Shown: positions 35,289-45,463, counted from the first letter of the stretch. The stretch is 64,000 bases of DNA from Mesorhizobium sp. (GCF_016793485.1 NZ_JAEULZ010000030.1:62001-126000), one strand, 5' to 3'. A program made the numbers and translations. Notes: generated from the letters alone by a model not told the origin.

Positions 35289-36502
35289 TCGCCGCCCGCT
35301 TCTTCGGCTCCGATCGCCGCATCGCCGTCATGATCGCGATCCTTGTTGCGATCGCGATCATCGTGCCGATCCTCAATGTGGCGGTGCCGCCGGACAGCGC
35401 CTTCCACGTGCCGTCCTACATGGTGGCGCTGGTCGGCAAATATCTCTGCTATGCGCTGCTCGCACTTTCGCTCGACCTCGTCTGGGGCTATTGCGGCATC
35501 CTGAGCCTCGGCCACGGCGCGTTCTTCGCGCTCGGCGGCTACGCGATGGGCATGTACCTGATGCGCCAGATCGGCAGCCGCGGCGTCTATGGCAATCCGA
35601 TCCTCCCCGACTTCATGGTGTTCCTGAACTGGAAGGAACTGCCGTGGTTCTGGTACGGCTTCGACCAGTTCTGGTTCGCCGCGCTCATGATCATGCTGGT
35701 GCCGGGGCTGCTTGCCTTCGTGTTCGGCTGGTTCGCGTTCCGCAGCCGCGTCACCGGCGTCTACCTGTCGATCATCACCCAGGCCATGACCTACGCGCTG
35801 CTGCTGGCCTTCTTCCGCAATGACATGGGTTTTGGCGGCAACAACGGCCTGACCGACTTCAAGGACATCCTCGGCTTCAACGTGCAGGCGAACACGACGC
35901 GCTCGGCGCTGTTTGCCGCAAGCGCGCTGGCGCTGGCGCTGGGCGTGCTGCTGACCTGGCTGGTCGTGACGTCGAAATACGGCAAGCTGCTGATCGCGGT
36001 GCGCGACGCTGAGAGCCGCACGCGCTTCCTCGGCTGGCGCGCGGAAAACGTGAAACTCTTCGCCTTCACCATGTCGGCGGTAATGGCCGGCATTGCGGGT
36101 GCGCTCTACGTGCCGCAGGTCGGGATCATCAATCCCGGCGAGTTCGAGCCGTCCAATTCCATCGAGGTCGTCGTCTGGACGGCCGTCGGCGGCCGCGGCA
36201 CCATCATCGGACCGATCATCGGGGCGCTGCTGGTCAACGCCGGCAAGAGCTGGTTCACGGGCGCCATTCCCGAACTCTGGCTGTTCGCGCTCGGCGGGCT
36301 GTTCGTCGCGGTCACGCTCTTTCTTCCGAAGGGCATCGTCGGCCTGTGGGACCAGTGGCAGACGGGCAGGGCCGAACGCGCCGCTTCGATTGCCGAGGAG
36401 AAGGGGACGGACCCCGACGACACGGACCCGAAGATCGTGCGCGCTGAATCGGGCGAATGGCAAAAGCCAGGCGGCAGCCCGCAGCCGCAGCCGGCGGAGT
36501 AG
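35285..36502 (+). CDS. urtC: urea ABC transporter permease UrtC
   Basis: About 405 residues from ATG 35285. LivM-type permease with roughly ten membrane segments: YALLALSLDLVWGYCGILSL then GHGAFFALGGYAMGMYLM, FNVQANTTRSALF, and the conserved GRGTIIGPIIGALLVNAGKS near residue 310. A charged C-terminal tail (ERAASIAEEKGTDPDDTDPK) is cytoplasmic. The 4-base overlap with urtB and 5-base gap to urtD show a single operon. Confidence 0.94.
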   Translation: MIAARFFGSDRRIAVMIAILVAIAIIVPILNVAVPPDSAFHVPSYMVALVGKYLCYALLALSLDLVWGYCGILSLGHGAFFALGGYAMGMYLMRQIGSRGVYGNPILPDFMVFLNWKELPWFWYGFDQFWFAALMIMLVPGLLAFVFGWFAFRSRVTGVYLSIITQAMTYALLLAFFRNDMGFGGNNGLTDFKDILGFNVQANTTRSALFAASALALALGVLLTWLVVTSKYGKLLIAVRDAESRTRFLGWRAENVKLFAFTMSAVMAGIAGALYVPQVGIINPGEFEPSNSIEVVVWTAVGGRGTIIGPIIGALLVNAGKSWFTGAIPELWLFALGGLFVAVTLFLPKGIVGLWDQWQTGRAERAASIAEEKGTDPDDTDPKIVRAESGEWQKPGGSPQPQPAE

Positions 36503-36507
36503 GGGCG

Positions 36508-37254
<747 letters not shown>

Positions 37255-37285
37255 CGATGAACGCGCGCCAAAACAGTTTCAGGAA

Positions 37286-37338
37286 CCCCCTCTGGCTGGC
37301 GCGGGCGCCGGCCGCCCCCTTCGCGGGGGAAGAGGGGG
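37286..37338. repeat. palindromic repeat between urtD and urtE
   Basis: CCCCCTC (37286-37292) and GAGGGGG (37332-37338) form the outer stem. Inside are CCCCC-TTCGC-GGGGG (37315-37329) and a second hairpin around GGCGC-GG-GCGCC. The nested G/C structure looks like a REP-like or rhizobial intergenic mobile palindrome inserted in the operon. No second copy was noticed in this window. Confidence 0.6.
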
Positions 37339-37380
37339 ACCAGGGTTTGCAGACAGGCGCGGCAGCGTGCGGAGTGCCCT

Positions 37381-38076
37381 ATGCTCGAGGTTAAAGACGC
37401 CACGCTCCACTATGGCGCCGCGCAGGCGCTGCGCGGCGTGTCGCTGACCGCGCAGCCGGCAAAGATAACCTGCGTGCTGGGCCGGAACGGCGTCGGCAAG
37501 ACCAGCTTGATGAGATCGATCGTCGGCCACCACAGGCTGACATCGGGAAGCGTAGCCTTCGAGGGGAAGGCGCTCGACCGGAGCGCGGCGTACGATCGCG
37601 CCCGGTCGGGCATCGCATTCGTGCCGCAGGGGCGGGAAATCTTCCCGCTCCTGTCGGTGAAGGAAAATCTCGAATCCGGCTATGCGCCGTTGAAGCGCGC
37701 CGAGCGCTACGTGCCGGAGCATGTCTACGAGCTTTTCCCGGTCCTGAAACAGATGCTGGGACGGCGCGGCGGCGACCTCTCCGGCGGCCAGCAGCAGCAA
37801 CTCGCCATCGGCCGTGCGCTGGTGATGCGGCCGAAGCTTCTGGTGCTGGACGAGCCGACCGAAGGCATCCAGCCGTCGATCATCAAGGACATCGGCCGCG
37901 CGATCCGCTATCTGCGCGACCAGTTCGGCATCGGCATCGTGCTGGTCGAGCAATATCTCGATTTCTGCCGCGAGCTCGCCGACGAGGTGAACATCATGGA
38001 CCGCGGCCTGATCGTGCACACGGGGCCAGCGGAAGACCTCGACAAGGCCGAGGTCAAGAAATACCTGACGGTTTAG
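37381..38076 (+). CDS. urtE: urea ABC transporter ATPase UrtE
   Basis: 231 residues, LivF-type ATPase. Walker A is GRNGVGKTSLMRSIVG (residues about 35-50). The signature is DLSGGQQQQLAIGRALVM with Walker B LLVLDEPTEGIQPSI. LVEQYLDFCRELADEVNIMD replaces the usual switch region with E-Q-Y, as is typical of LivF/UrtE. It is the last transporter gene, and a bidirectional terminator follows. Urease genes, which often follow urtE, are not present here. Confidence 0.95.
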   Translation: MLEVKDATLHYGAAQALRGVSLTAQPAKITCVLGRNGVGKTSLMRSIVGHHRLTSGSVAFEGKALDRSAAYDRARSGIAFVPQGREIFPLLSVKENLESGYAPLKRAERYVPEHVYELFPVLKQMLGRRGGDLSGGQQQQLAIGRALVMRPKLLVLDEPTEGIQPSIIKDIGRAIRYLRDQFGIGIVLVEQYLDFCRELADEVNIMDRGLIVHTGPAEDLDKAEVKKYLTV

Positions 38077-38094
38077 CGCTGTAAGAGCGCAAAC

Positions 38095-38124
38095 AAAAAA
38101 CCCGGCCTGAGCCGGGGTCTTTTT
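38095..38124. terminator. bidirectional terminator between urtE and a porin
   Basis: CCCGGC (38101-38106) and GCCGGG (38111-38116) with a CTGA loop, an A-run on the left and TCTTTTT on the right. It serves convergent genes on both strands. Confidence 0.88.
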
Positions 38125-38144
38125 GCTTTGCCTGGACGGCCCGA

Positions 38145-38870
38145 TCAGAATTTCCAGCTGACGCCGAGGGTGACGTCGTGGCTGTCGAGGTCGAAGGTCT
38201 GGCCAGGTAAATTAGTGGGGAAGACCATGAAGACATCCTGGTCGCCAAAGTCGCTGTAGCGATATTCAGCCCGGAAGATGACGTTGTCGGTAAACGCATA
38301 TTCGGCACCAACACCTGCGGTCCAGCCAACGGAGGTCTCGCTAAAAGCGTATCCTGGAACAGGCGCGGGACTGCCCCCTAACAACGACTGCGAATCATAG
38401 TCCGCGAAGGCGAAGCCGCCGGTGACGTAGGGCATCCAGCGATCCATCGCGTAGCCTGCCCGGAGACGGGCTGAACCGGTCCAGTTGATCTCTGTGTTCA
38501 GGCCGTAAAGTCCGGAATAAGGATCAACACCAGCCAACAAGAAAGGGGCAGTATCGTCACCGTTCCGATAATCGATGTCGATTTCGGCTCCCAAAACCAG
38601 ATTGTTGCTGAACTGGTATTGCGCACCCGCATATCCGCCGATCAGGAAGCCATCGATATCACCTTCGGAAGTATAGCCGATGCCGGGAACGATTGGGGCA
38701 GTGTAATCGGCGCTCCCCCAGCCGTAGCCGCCCTTGATGCCGAGATAAAAGCCGGTCCAAGAGAAGGCGTCGATCTGCACCGCGACGGGAACTTCTTCCA
38801 CGATTGCGTCGGCAGCATACGCTGTGCTGGTGATCAGGACCGCGGCAGTAGCGAGCAAGAACTTCTTCAC
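38145..38870 (-). CDS. Omp25/RopB-like outer membrane porin
   Basis: 241 residues. The signal peptide MKKFLLATAAVLITSTAYAA is followed by DAIVEEVPVAVQIDAFSWTG. Barrel segments include FYLGIKGGYGWGSADY, GYAGAQYQFSNNLVLGAEID, ARLRAGYAMDRWMPYVTGGF and GVGAEYAFTDNVIFRAEYRY, and it ends in GVSWKF with terminal Phe. It is the fourth member of the Omp25-like family in this window, about 19 kb from the cluster at 16-20 kb, and of similar length to the intact one. Outer membrane location is expected. The promoter lies in the AT-rich stretch right of 38871. Confidence 0.93.
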   Translation of the reverse strand: MKKFLLATAAVLITSTAYAADAIVEEVPVAVQIDAFSWTGFYLGIKGGYGWGSADYTAPIVPGIGYTSEGDIDGFLIGGYAGAQYQFSNNLVLGAEIDIDYRNGDDTAPFLLAGVDPYSGLYGLNTEINWTGSARLRAGYAMDRWMPYVTGGFAFADYDSQSLLGGSPAPVPGYAFSETSVGWTAGVGAEYAFTDNVIFRAEYRYSDFGDQDVFMVFPTNLPGQTFDLDSHDVTLGVSWKF

Positions 38871-39153
38871 GGGTAGCCCTCCTGAGCAATGACTTCAGTG
38901 ATCACCCCGGCACGCAATTAGGAAGCCCAGGACAACCGAATGCAATTCCTAATAGATAACATGGAAGATTGGGTTGCGAGCAGGGGCGTCAGACAACTGG
39001 AACGCGTAAATTTAGAAGTGTTGCAATAAAGCAACCGCTGAAGAAGAACGCTAATAAGTCATTATTTGAATTGAATTTTACTATCACGCGGAATTGGGAA
39101 ACTGCGGAATGCAGTTCTGATCGCCGCCCAGAACCGGGTGTATCTATCCTGTT

Positions 39154-39714
39154 TCAATTCTTGCGGGCGTCCCCAAGCACCGACTCGATCCGCTCGATCT
39201 GCGCCGACAGCTTCGCCATATCCTCGCGCAGCGTCATGATCTGGCTGTGGCGCATCTCGTCGAGCTTTTCGTGTAGCGCCATGATCTCGATCTCCGCCTT
39301 CAGGTTGACCTCGTAGTCATGCGCGGCGTCGAGCCGGTCGCGCGCGCTTTGCCGGTTCTGCGACATCATGATGATCGGCGCCTGCAGCGCGGCGACCATG
39401 GAGAGCACCAGATTGAGGAAGATGAACGGGTAGGGGTCGAAACCTTCGCGGCCTAGCAGCCATGCGTTTCCTGATGTCCACAAGACAAGGAAGAGGAGCG
39501 CGGCGATGATGAAGCCCCAAGAACCGCCGACGCGTGCGATGGCGTCGGCGAGGCGGTCGCCGAGGTCGGACTGGCGGGCGACGACCGCGTTGACGTCCTG
39601 TGTGATCGGCTTTCGCTCGACCGCGCTTTCGAGAACGCGGCTTTCCGCCTCGCTGAGCTTTTCGGGGCGTCGGCGCAGCCAGCGGCTCGAAAGGTCGGCA
39701 ACTGTCTTTGTCAT
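39154..39714 (-). CDS. DUF1003 membrane protein
   Basis: About 186 residues from ATG 39714, with GGGAGAT upstream. A basic N-terminus is followed by two membrane helices (GSWGFIIAALLFLVLWTSGN and FIFLNLVLSMVAALQAPIIM). Then come MSQNRQSARDRLDAAHDYEV, the DUF1003 signature, and a C-terminal coiled coil (ALHEKLDEMRHSQIMTLRED). Function is unknown. It is presumably an inner-membrane protein with cytoplasmic ends. Confidence 0.88.
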   Translation of the reverse strand: MTKTVADLSSRWLRRRPEKLSEAESRVLESAVERKPITQDVNAVVARQSDLGDRLADAIARVGGSWGFIIAALLFLVLWTSGNAWLLGREGFDPYPFIFLNLVLSMVAALQAPIIMMSQNRQSARDRLDAAHDYEVNLKAEIEIMALHEKLDEMRHSQIMTLREDMAKLSAQIERIESVLGDARKN

Positions 39715-39939
39715 CACGATCTCCCATGCGGCTTGGCACCGATCCGTCGTTATAGGATCATGCGAACCGGGCAAAAAGCCGCCGCAATCGTGAAAGCCAG
39801 TCGATCAAAAGGTACGGAAATTACTTGAATCTTGACAGCCTCAACGAGCGTGATCTGCCGACTTGGAGCAGGCAAAAAAGGGCTCGAAATTATTGGCCGG
39901 ATACAAGAACAGCGGCGGCTTTTACTTGATACTAGAAAA

Positions 39940-40962
39940 TTACTGTGAATGGATTTGGCGCGCATTTTCCTTGCCGGCATCAAACGAAACAAGGGGAAGA
40001 GCAAGCGAGCCTTGGGACGCTGCCTTTTCGATAAAAGACAGCAGATCCAAAAAATGATCTGCATCCCGCATACGTTGACCGCGTCGTCCCCTGGAGCCGT
40101 TGTAAATCTGCGATTTGATACGGCTCTCAATTTTTACTGCGATTGGACGCAACGAGTTTCTAATACGGCGCTTGATGGTCTCCTCATGAAAGCAGCCGGT
40201 CCATGGGCTATCTTGCAGATCGGAACGCCACTGATTGATAAATGTAGGCTGTATGCCCACCTTATTTTGCGACCACGGTTTATTATTTCCGGCAAAATGG
40301 CGGATGAACGGCTGTTTGGGCAAGCTGTCGCTTGAATAGTTTAACGTATTCCAGCGCCAGTCCATGACTTGCCAGCGTCCATCGAGAATAGCATTCTGCG
40401 CATCTTGATCGACATATTTACATCGATCAGGATTGTTAAGGGCGAATTGCAGGGCAGAAGACAGTATCTTCTCGTGTCTGATCGCCTGAAGGTCATAGAC
40501 CATGACGCCACTGTTGAAATACGCCTTGTCGGGCGACATGCCCACTCGGTCGTTGTTCACAAGGGTTGGTAGCTCCAGCAGGTCATACCCTGCAATGACC
40601 GGTGCGACCTTAGGCACCATGTAAAGCAGCGGTGAAATGTCCGTCATGGGCGAGAGGTCGCTGTCCAGCGATACGGCGCGGTCGAAGTCGGCAAGAATCT
40701 CATCCAGAAAGAGGCGAAGGCACGTGGCGCGCGTGACCGCGGTGGTCATCCTGAACGTCCGGTTTTCAAACAGGTGTCCGGCTTCGATGAAGCTGATCTG
40801 GGGGCAGAACTTTTGGGCGAGCCGTTTGTTTTCGTCGGTGACGCAATCCGACACCACGATGATCGGGAACTTTTCCCGCGCATAGTACGCTATGCGACGG
40901 GCGACAACGCTGGTGTAGGGAATAAAATTATCATCACAGGCGAGAACAAGCGCGGTTTTCAT
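39940..40962 (-). CDS. family 8 glycosyltransferase
   Basis: About 340 residues. The start MKTALVLACDDNFIPYTSVV and LDSDLSPMTDISPLL with the D-x-D metal/nucleotide-sugar motif identify a GT8 retaining transferase. FNSGVMVYDLQAIR and IRHFAGNNKPW (His for metal binding) are further GT8 blocks. The C-terminal 80 residues are basic. It may add galactose or glucose to LPS core or surface polysaccharide. Base composition is lower in GC than its neighbours, which fits the horizontal transfer common for polysaccharide genes. The start could also be ATG 40977. There is no clear ribosome site for either. Confidence 0.85.
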   Translation of the reverse strand: MKTALVLACDDNFIPYTSVVARRIAYYAREKFPIIVVSDCVTDENKRLAQKFCPQISFIEAGHLFENRTFRMTTAVTRATCLRLFLDEILADFDRAVSLDSDLSPMTDISPLLYMVPKVAPVIAGYDLLELPTLVNNDRVGMSPDKAYFNSGVMVYDLQAIRHEKILSSALQFALNNPDRCKYVDQDAQNAILDGRWQVMDWRWNTLNYSSDSLPKQPFIRHFAGNNKPWSQNKVGIQPTFINQWRSDLQDSPWTGCFHEETIKRRIRNSLRPIAVKIESRIKSQIYNGSRGRRGQRMRDADHFLDLLSFIEKAASQGSLALPLVSFDAGKENARQIHSQ

Positions 40963-40977
40963 CAAGTGGCAATCCAT

Positions 40978-41282
40978 GCGTCGCGGATCATTCAGGTTCG
41001 CTCACCGCGCTAACACTTTGTGTTTGATTCAGCCGCATCGCGCAACCGGATGGCACCTCCACGAAAAATTCTCCACCGGGCCGAGCCGGTTTGGATCGCC
41101 GCGCAACGGAATATTCGTCGGCTGAGCATTACTTCCCTGGCCAAAAAGCGTCTCGATCATGGCTGGTCGCGCAGAGAGCTCGCCACATCGCCGCGCAGCG
41201 TCATATTTGACTGCGGCATTGCTTCAGGCTCTCTTGCGGATCGCTATCTATCAAAGGCTTTGCGAAGCAGACGGGAGCAGCC
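40978..41282. other. 305-base gap before the glycosylase gene
   Basis: No gene is supported. The part nearest 41283 holds GGGAGCAG, the ribosome site of the glycosylase gene. The rest is likely the divergent promoter region of the GT8 gene and that gene. I saw no RNA gene or repeat in it. Confidence 0.4.
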
Positions 41283-41996
41283 ATGCCGAGCTTCAAGAAA
41301 ATCCGCGACCGCGCCGCCAAGCGGAAGGGCGGCGAGGCGACGCTGGCCAAATTGCTCGGGCCGAAGCCGGACAACCGCAAGGTTGCGAAACTGGCCGACG
41401 ACCGCATCCTGTCGACCATGGCCGAGCGCGTCTTCTCCGCAGGTTTCGTCTGGTCCGTCATCGAAAACAAATGGCCGGGCTTCGAGGAAGCCTTCCTCGG
41501 TTTCGAGCCGAGGGTGCTGTTGTTCCAGCCCGAGGATTTCTGGCACGACCTGACATCGGACACGCGCATCGTGCGCAACGGCCAGAAGATCATGTCGGTG
41601 CGCGAGAACGCGGCTTTCGTAGAGAGCGTATCCAAGGAACACGGCAGCTTCGGCAGGTTTTTGGCCAACTGGCCGGCTGACGACCAAATCGGGCTGACGG
41701 CCTTTCTCGGCAAGCATGGCAGCCGGTTGGGCGGCGCAACGGGCCAGTATTTCCTGCGCTGGGTGGGCTGGGACACCTTCATGTTTTCGCGCGACATGGT
41801 GCTGGCGCTGCGCGACGCGGGGCTGGATATCGGTGAATCAGCCAGTTCGAAGAAGGACCAGCAGAAGGTGCAGGAGCAGATCAACGCCTGGGCGAAGGAA
41901 ACCGGCCTGCCACGTGCCCACATCTCGCGCATTCTCGCCATGTCGATCGGCGAGAACCATTCGCCGGAGACGCTGCAGGCCTATACCGGCGACTAG
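41283..41996 (+). CDS. DNA-3-methyladenine glycosylase I-like protein
   Basis: 237 residues. The segment FSAGFVWSVIENKWPGFEEA followed by FLGFEPRVLLFQPEDFWHDL, TDTRIVRNGQKIMSVRENA in modified form and FLANWP aligns with the central Tag fold (QxAGxSWxxxLxKRExxRxAFxxFD and IVRNRxKIxAxxxNA). It would excise 3-methyladenine from alkylated DNA. The N-terminal Tag strand and the zinc Cys/His residues of E. coli Tag are not visible, so this is a divergent branch and its substrate may differ. It stands alone 65 bases before nadE. Confidence 0.75.
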   Translation: MPSFKKIRDRAAKRKGGEATLAKLLGPKPDNRKVAKLADDRILSTMAERVFSAGFVWSVIENKWPGFEEAFLGFEPRVLLFQPEDFWHDLTSDTRIVRNGQKIMSVRENAAFVESVSKEHGSFGRFLANWPADDQIGLTAFLGKHGSRLGGATGQYFLRWVGWDTFMFSRDMVLALRDAGLDIGESASSKKDQQKVQEQINAWAKETGLPRAHISRILAMSIGENHSPETLQAYTGD

Positions 41997-42061
41997 TGGT
42001 CCAAGAACACGGGACTGCCAGCGGCATTGCGGCTCGGGGAAGGCCGCGCTAAATCGCGGGC

Positions 42062-43741
42062 ATGGCAAAGAAAGCTCCCGATATCCTGCGTATCGCAGTC
42101 GCCCAGTTGAACCCGACCGTCGGCGACATTGCCGGCAACCTCGCCAAGGCCCGCGAGGCGAGGGCGGACGCGGCGCGGCAGGGCGCGGACCTCATCCTGT
42201 TTACCGAACTGTTCATCGCCGGATACCCGCCGGAAGACCTCGTTTTGAAGCCTGCGTTTCTGGCGGCATGCGAAAAGGCCGCGAAGGATTTCGCCGAGGA
42301 CACAGCGGACGGCGGGCCGGGCGTCATCATCGGCACGCCGCTGAAGCGCAACAGCGGCGTCCACAACGCCATCATAGTCGCTGACGGCGGCAAGGTCGTC
42401 GCGGAACGGCTGAAGGTCGACCTGCCGAACTACGGCGAATTCGACGAGAAGCGCGTGTTCCAGGCGGGGCCGGACCTGCCGGGTCCGGTGAATTTCCGTG
42501 GCGTTCGCCTCGGCATCCCGATCTGCGAGGACATCTGGGGCGAACTCGGCGTCTGCGAGACGCTGGCCGAGAGCGGCGCGGAATTGCTGCTGGTGCCGAA
42601 TGGCTCGCCCTACTATCGCGGCAAGGTCGACGTGCGCCAGCAGGTTGTCATCAAGCAGGTGGTCGAGACCGGCCTGCCGATGATCTACGCCAACCAGCTC
42701 GGCGGGCAGGACGAACTGGTGTTCGACGGCGCGTCCTTCGCCATCCAGGCCGACCGCTCGCTTGCCTTCCAGATGAGCCAGTTCGAGGAGACGCTGGCGA
42801 TAACGGAATGGAAGCGGACAGACGAGGGCTGGCTCTGCACCGAAGGACCGATGTCGCGCATCCCCGAGAAGGAGGAGGCGGACTACCGCGCCTGCATGCT
42901 CGGCCTGCGCGACTACGTGAACAAGAACGGCTTCAAGAACGTCGTGCTCGGCATGTCGGGTGGCATCGACTCCGCCATCTGCGCGGCCCTTGCGGTCGAT
43001 GCGCTGGGCGAGGAGCGCCTGCGCGCCGTCATGATGCCGTACAAATACACGTCGAAGGATTCGCTGAAAGACGCCGAGGATTGCGCCCGCGCGCTCGGCT
43101 GCCGATATGACATCGTGCCGATCTTCGAGCCGGTGGAAGGCTTTTTGCATGCGCTGACGCAGCTTTTCGAGGGCACCAAGGAAGGCATTACCGAGGAGAA
43201 TTTGCAGAGCCGCGCGCGTGGCACGATCCTGATGGCGATCTCCAACAAGTTCGGCTCGATGGTGGTGACGACGGGCAACAAGAGCGAGATGTCGGTCGGC
43301 TACGCGACGCTCTATGGCGACATGAACGGCGGCTTCAATCCGATCAAGGACCTCTACAAGATGCAGGTCTATGCGCTGGCCGCGTGGCGAAACACGACCG
43401 TGCCGCCCGGCGCGCTGGGGCCGTCGGGCGAGGTGATCCCGCAAAACATCATCGACAAGGCTCCGTCGGCCGAGCTGCGCCCCGACCAGAAGGACCAGGA
43501 TTCGCTGCCGCCTTATCCGGTGCTCGACGACATCCTCGAATGCCTGGTCGAGAACGAGATGGGTGTCGACGAGATCGTGGCGCGCGGTCATGACCGCGAT
43601 ACGGTGCACCGCGTCGAACACCTGCTCTACATCGCCGAATACAAGCGCCGGCAGGCTGCGCCCGGCGTGAAGATCACGCGCAAGAATTTCGGCCGCGACC
43701 GGCGCTACCCGATCACCAACAGGTTCAGGGATCGGGGATAG
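42062..43741 (+). CDS. nadE: glutamine-dependent NAD+ synthetase
   Basis: 559 residues, two domains. Residues 1-270 are a nitrilase-type glutaminase, with triad Glu49 (LILFTEL), Lys118 (RLKVDLPNYG) and Cys155 (GIPICEDIWG). Residues about 280-559 are the NAD synthetase, with the ATP loop LGMSGGIDSAICAALAVD and GNKSEMSVGYATLYGDMNGG. It amidates deamido-NAD+ using glutamine-derived ammonia. It is followed after 1 base by a GNAT gene, so a short operon with the next two genes is likely. Confidence 0.95.
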   Translation: MAKKAPDILRIAVAQLNPTVGDIAGNLAKAREARADAARQGADLILFTELFIAGYPPEDLVLKPAFLAACEKAAKDFAEDTADGGPGVIIGTPLKRNSGVHNAIIVADGGKVVAERLKVDLPNYGEFDEKRVFQAGPDLPGPVNFRGVRLGIPICEDIWGELGVCETLAESGAELLLVPNGSPYYRGKVDVRQQVVIKQVVETGLPMIYANQLGGQDELVFDGASFAIQADRSLAFQMSQFEETLAITEWKRTDEGWLCTEGPMSRIPEKEEADYRACMLGLRDYVNKNGFKNVVLGMSGGIDSAICAALAVDALGEERLRAVMMPYKYTSKDSLKDAEDCARALGCRYDIVPIFEPVEGFLHALTQLFEGTKEGITEENLQSRARGTILMAISNKFGSMVVTTGNKSEMSVGYATLYGDMNGGFNPIKDLYKMQVYALAAWRNTTVPPGALGPSGEVIPQNIIDKAPSAELRPDQKDQDSLPPYPVLDDILECLVENEMGVDEIVARGHDRDTVHRVEHLLYIAEYKRRQAAPGVKITRKNFGRDRRYPITNRFRDRG

Positions 43742-43742
43742 G

Positions 43743-44147
43743 GTGGAGATCACCTCTGATCTCGATCGGCTCGACTTCGAGGCGACGCATGCGCTGCTGA
43801 CGGCGACCTATTGGGGCAGCCAGCGAACCGCAGAGCTGGATCGGCGCGCTTTCGCGAACTCCGTCTGTGTGATTGCGCTTGTCGACGGACGGCAGGCAGG
43901 TTTCGCGCGAGCGCATGGCGACCGGACTCTGTTTGCGCGCATCTCGGACGTGATCGTCTGGCCGGAGCATAGGGGCAAGGGCATTGGCAAGGCGCTGGTG
44001 GAGGCGCTGCTGGACCACCCGGAATTGCGGACGGTGCAGACGTGGATGCTCAACACTTCGGACGCGCAGGGGCTTTACGAGCGCTACGGTTTCCGGCCTT
44101 GCACGGACGGCAAGGAAATGCGGCTCGACCGATCGGCTGCGGCGTGA
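43743..44147 (+). CDS. GNAT family N-acetyltransferase
   Basis: 134 residues from GTG 43743, one base after nadE. Acetyl-CoA site: ISDVIVWPEHRGKGIGKALV (residues about 67-86, with the R-G-x-G-x-G/A motif) and a C-terminal ML-N-T-S-D-A-Q-G-L-Y-E-R-Y-G-F segment typical of small GNATs. The substrate is unknown. The last codons overlap the next gene (GTGA), suggesting coupled translation. Confidence 0.9.
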   Translation: MEITSDLDRLDFEATHALLTATYWGSQRTAELDRRAFANSVCVIALVDGRQAGFARAHGDRTLFARISDVIVWPEHRGKGIGKALVEALLDHPELRTVQTWMLNTSDAQGLYERYGFRPCTDGKEMRLDRSAAA

Positions 44148-45373
44148 GCGGGTTCATCGCTTTCCTGCGCGAGAATGCCCGCTGGCTGACGGGCGGGCTG
44201 CTTTTCACCTTCTTCTCTTCCTTTGGGCAGACCTTCTTCATCTCGCTGTCAGCCGGCCACATCCGAGAGGATTACGGACTGACGCATGGCGGGTTCGGGA
44301 TGGTGTACATGATCGCCACGCTCGGCAGCGCATTGACGCTGCCTTATCTCGGCACGATCGTCGACCGCTACAGCGTGCGCCAGGTGACCCTGTTCATCGT
44401 GCCGATGCTCGCCGCCGCCTGCGTGCTGATGGCGGTTGCGCGTCATGTGGCGCTGCTCGTGCTGGCCATCTATCTCCTGCGCCTGTTCGGGCAAGGCATG
44501 ATGGTCCACAACGCGGTCACGGCGACGGCGCGTTGGTTTTCGGCGCAGCGCGGGCGTGCGCTTTCGGTGATCATCCTCGGCCACAATGTCGGCGATGCGC
44601 TGCTGCCGACCGTATTCGTGGCGATGGCGGCCGCTTTCGGATGGCGCAGCACATGGCTGGCCGGTGCGGCCGTCCTTCTTGTGGTAGCGCTGCCGATCAT
44701 AAGCGCGCTCGTCACAGTCGGCCGCACCCCCCGCGCGAACGACCCCGCGCCGCGCATTGTCGATGCAAGGGACTGGACGCGAGCCGAAGTCGTTCGCGAC
44801 CCGATGTTCTACCTGCTCATGCTCGGCGTCATGGCTCCCGGCTTCATCGTGACGACCGTTTTCTTCCACCAAGTCTATCTGGTGGAGTTGCGCGGCTGGT
44901 CGCTGGGCGTCTTTGCCGCGTCGTTCACTATGGCAGCGCTGGTCAACAGCATCTTCACGCTTGTGTCGGGACAACTCATCGACCGCTTCTCGGGCCTGGC
45001 GCTGCTGCCTTTCGTTCTCGTCCCGCTGGGCGTCGCCTGCCTGATCCTGGGGTTGCTCGAGGCGCAATGGGTGCCGTTTCTCTTCATGGCGTTTCTTGGC
45101 TTTTCGAACGGGCTTTCGACAACGCTGTTCGGCGCCGTCTGGCCGGAAGTTTACGGCCTGAAGAATCTCGGAGCGATCCGGGCGCTGATTTTCTCGGCCA
45201 TCGTCCTCGCTTCGGCTGCCGGTCCCGGGATAACCGGATATTTGATTGATGTTGGCGTCAGCTACCCCGGCCAGTTGCTCGCCATGGGGCTCTATTGCTT
45301 CGTGGTATCGATGCTGCTCGTGCCGATCTCGCGCCGGTTGCGTTTGCGTGCAAACGAGCAACAACCGGCCTGA
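44144..45373 (+). CDS. MFS transporter
   Basis: About 409 residues from GTG 44144, overlapping the GNAT stop. Twelve hydrophobic segments are expected. The loop 2-3 motif is DRYSVRQ after YLGTIV. The sequence GLLFTFFSSFGQTFFISLSA near the start and LIDRFSGLALLPFVLVPLGV in the second half are consistent with a drug or organic acid transporter of the MFS_1 type. The substrate is unknown. Confidence 0.88.
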   Translation: MSGFIAFLRENARWLTGGLLFTFFSSFGQTFFISLSAGHIREDYGLTHGGFGMVYMIATLGSALTLPYLGTIVDRYSVRQVTLFIVPMLAAACVLMAVARHVALLVLAIYLLRLFGQGMMVHNAVTATARWFSAQRGRALSVIILGHNVGDALLPTVFVAMAAAFGWRSTWLAGAAVLLVVALPIISALVTVGRTPRANDPAPRIVDARDWTRAEVVRDPMFYLLMLGVMAPGFIVTTVFFHQVYLVELRGWSLGVFAASFTMAALVNSIFTLVSGQLIDRFSGLALLPFVLVPLGVACLILGLLEAQWVPFLFMAFLGFSNGLSTTLFGAVWPEVYGLKNLGAIRALIFSAIVLASAAGPGITGYLIDVGVSYPGQLLAMGLYCFVVSMLLVPISRRLRLRANEQQPA

Positions 45374-45399
45374 ACGGATCGCTCCTGGCATTTTAGGGG

Positions 45400-45428
45400 T
45401 TGGCGGGCCCGAACGCCTTGGCTATAAG
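45400..45428 (+). promoter_or_regulatory. promoter candidate before the ABC exporter leader
   Basis: TTGGCG (45400-45405) and TATAAG (45423-45428) are separated by exactly 17 bases. The predicted start of transcription, about 45435, is 29 bases before the small leader ORF. Confidence 0.5.
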
Positions 45429-45463
45429 CGCAGCCCCGACACACTCGAACAGGGAGGTCCTGA

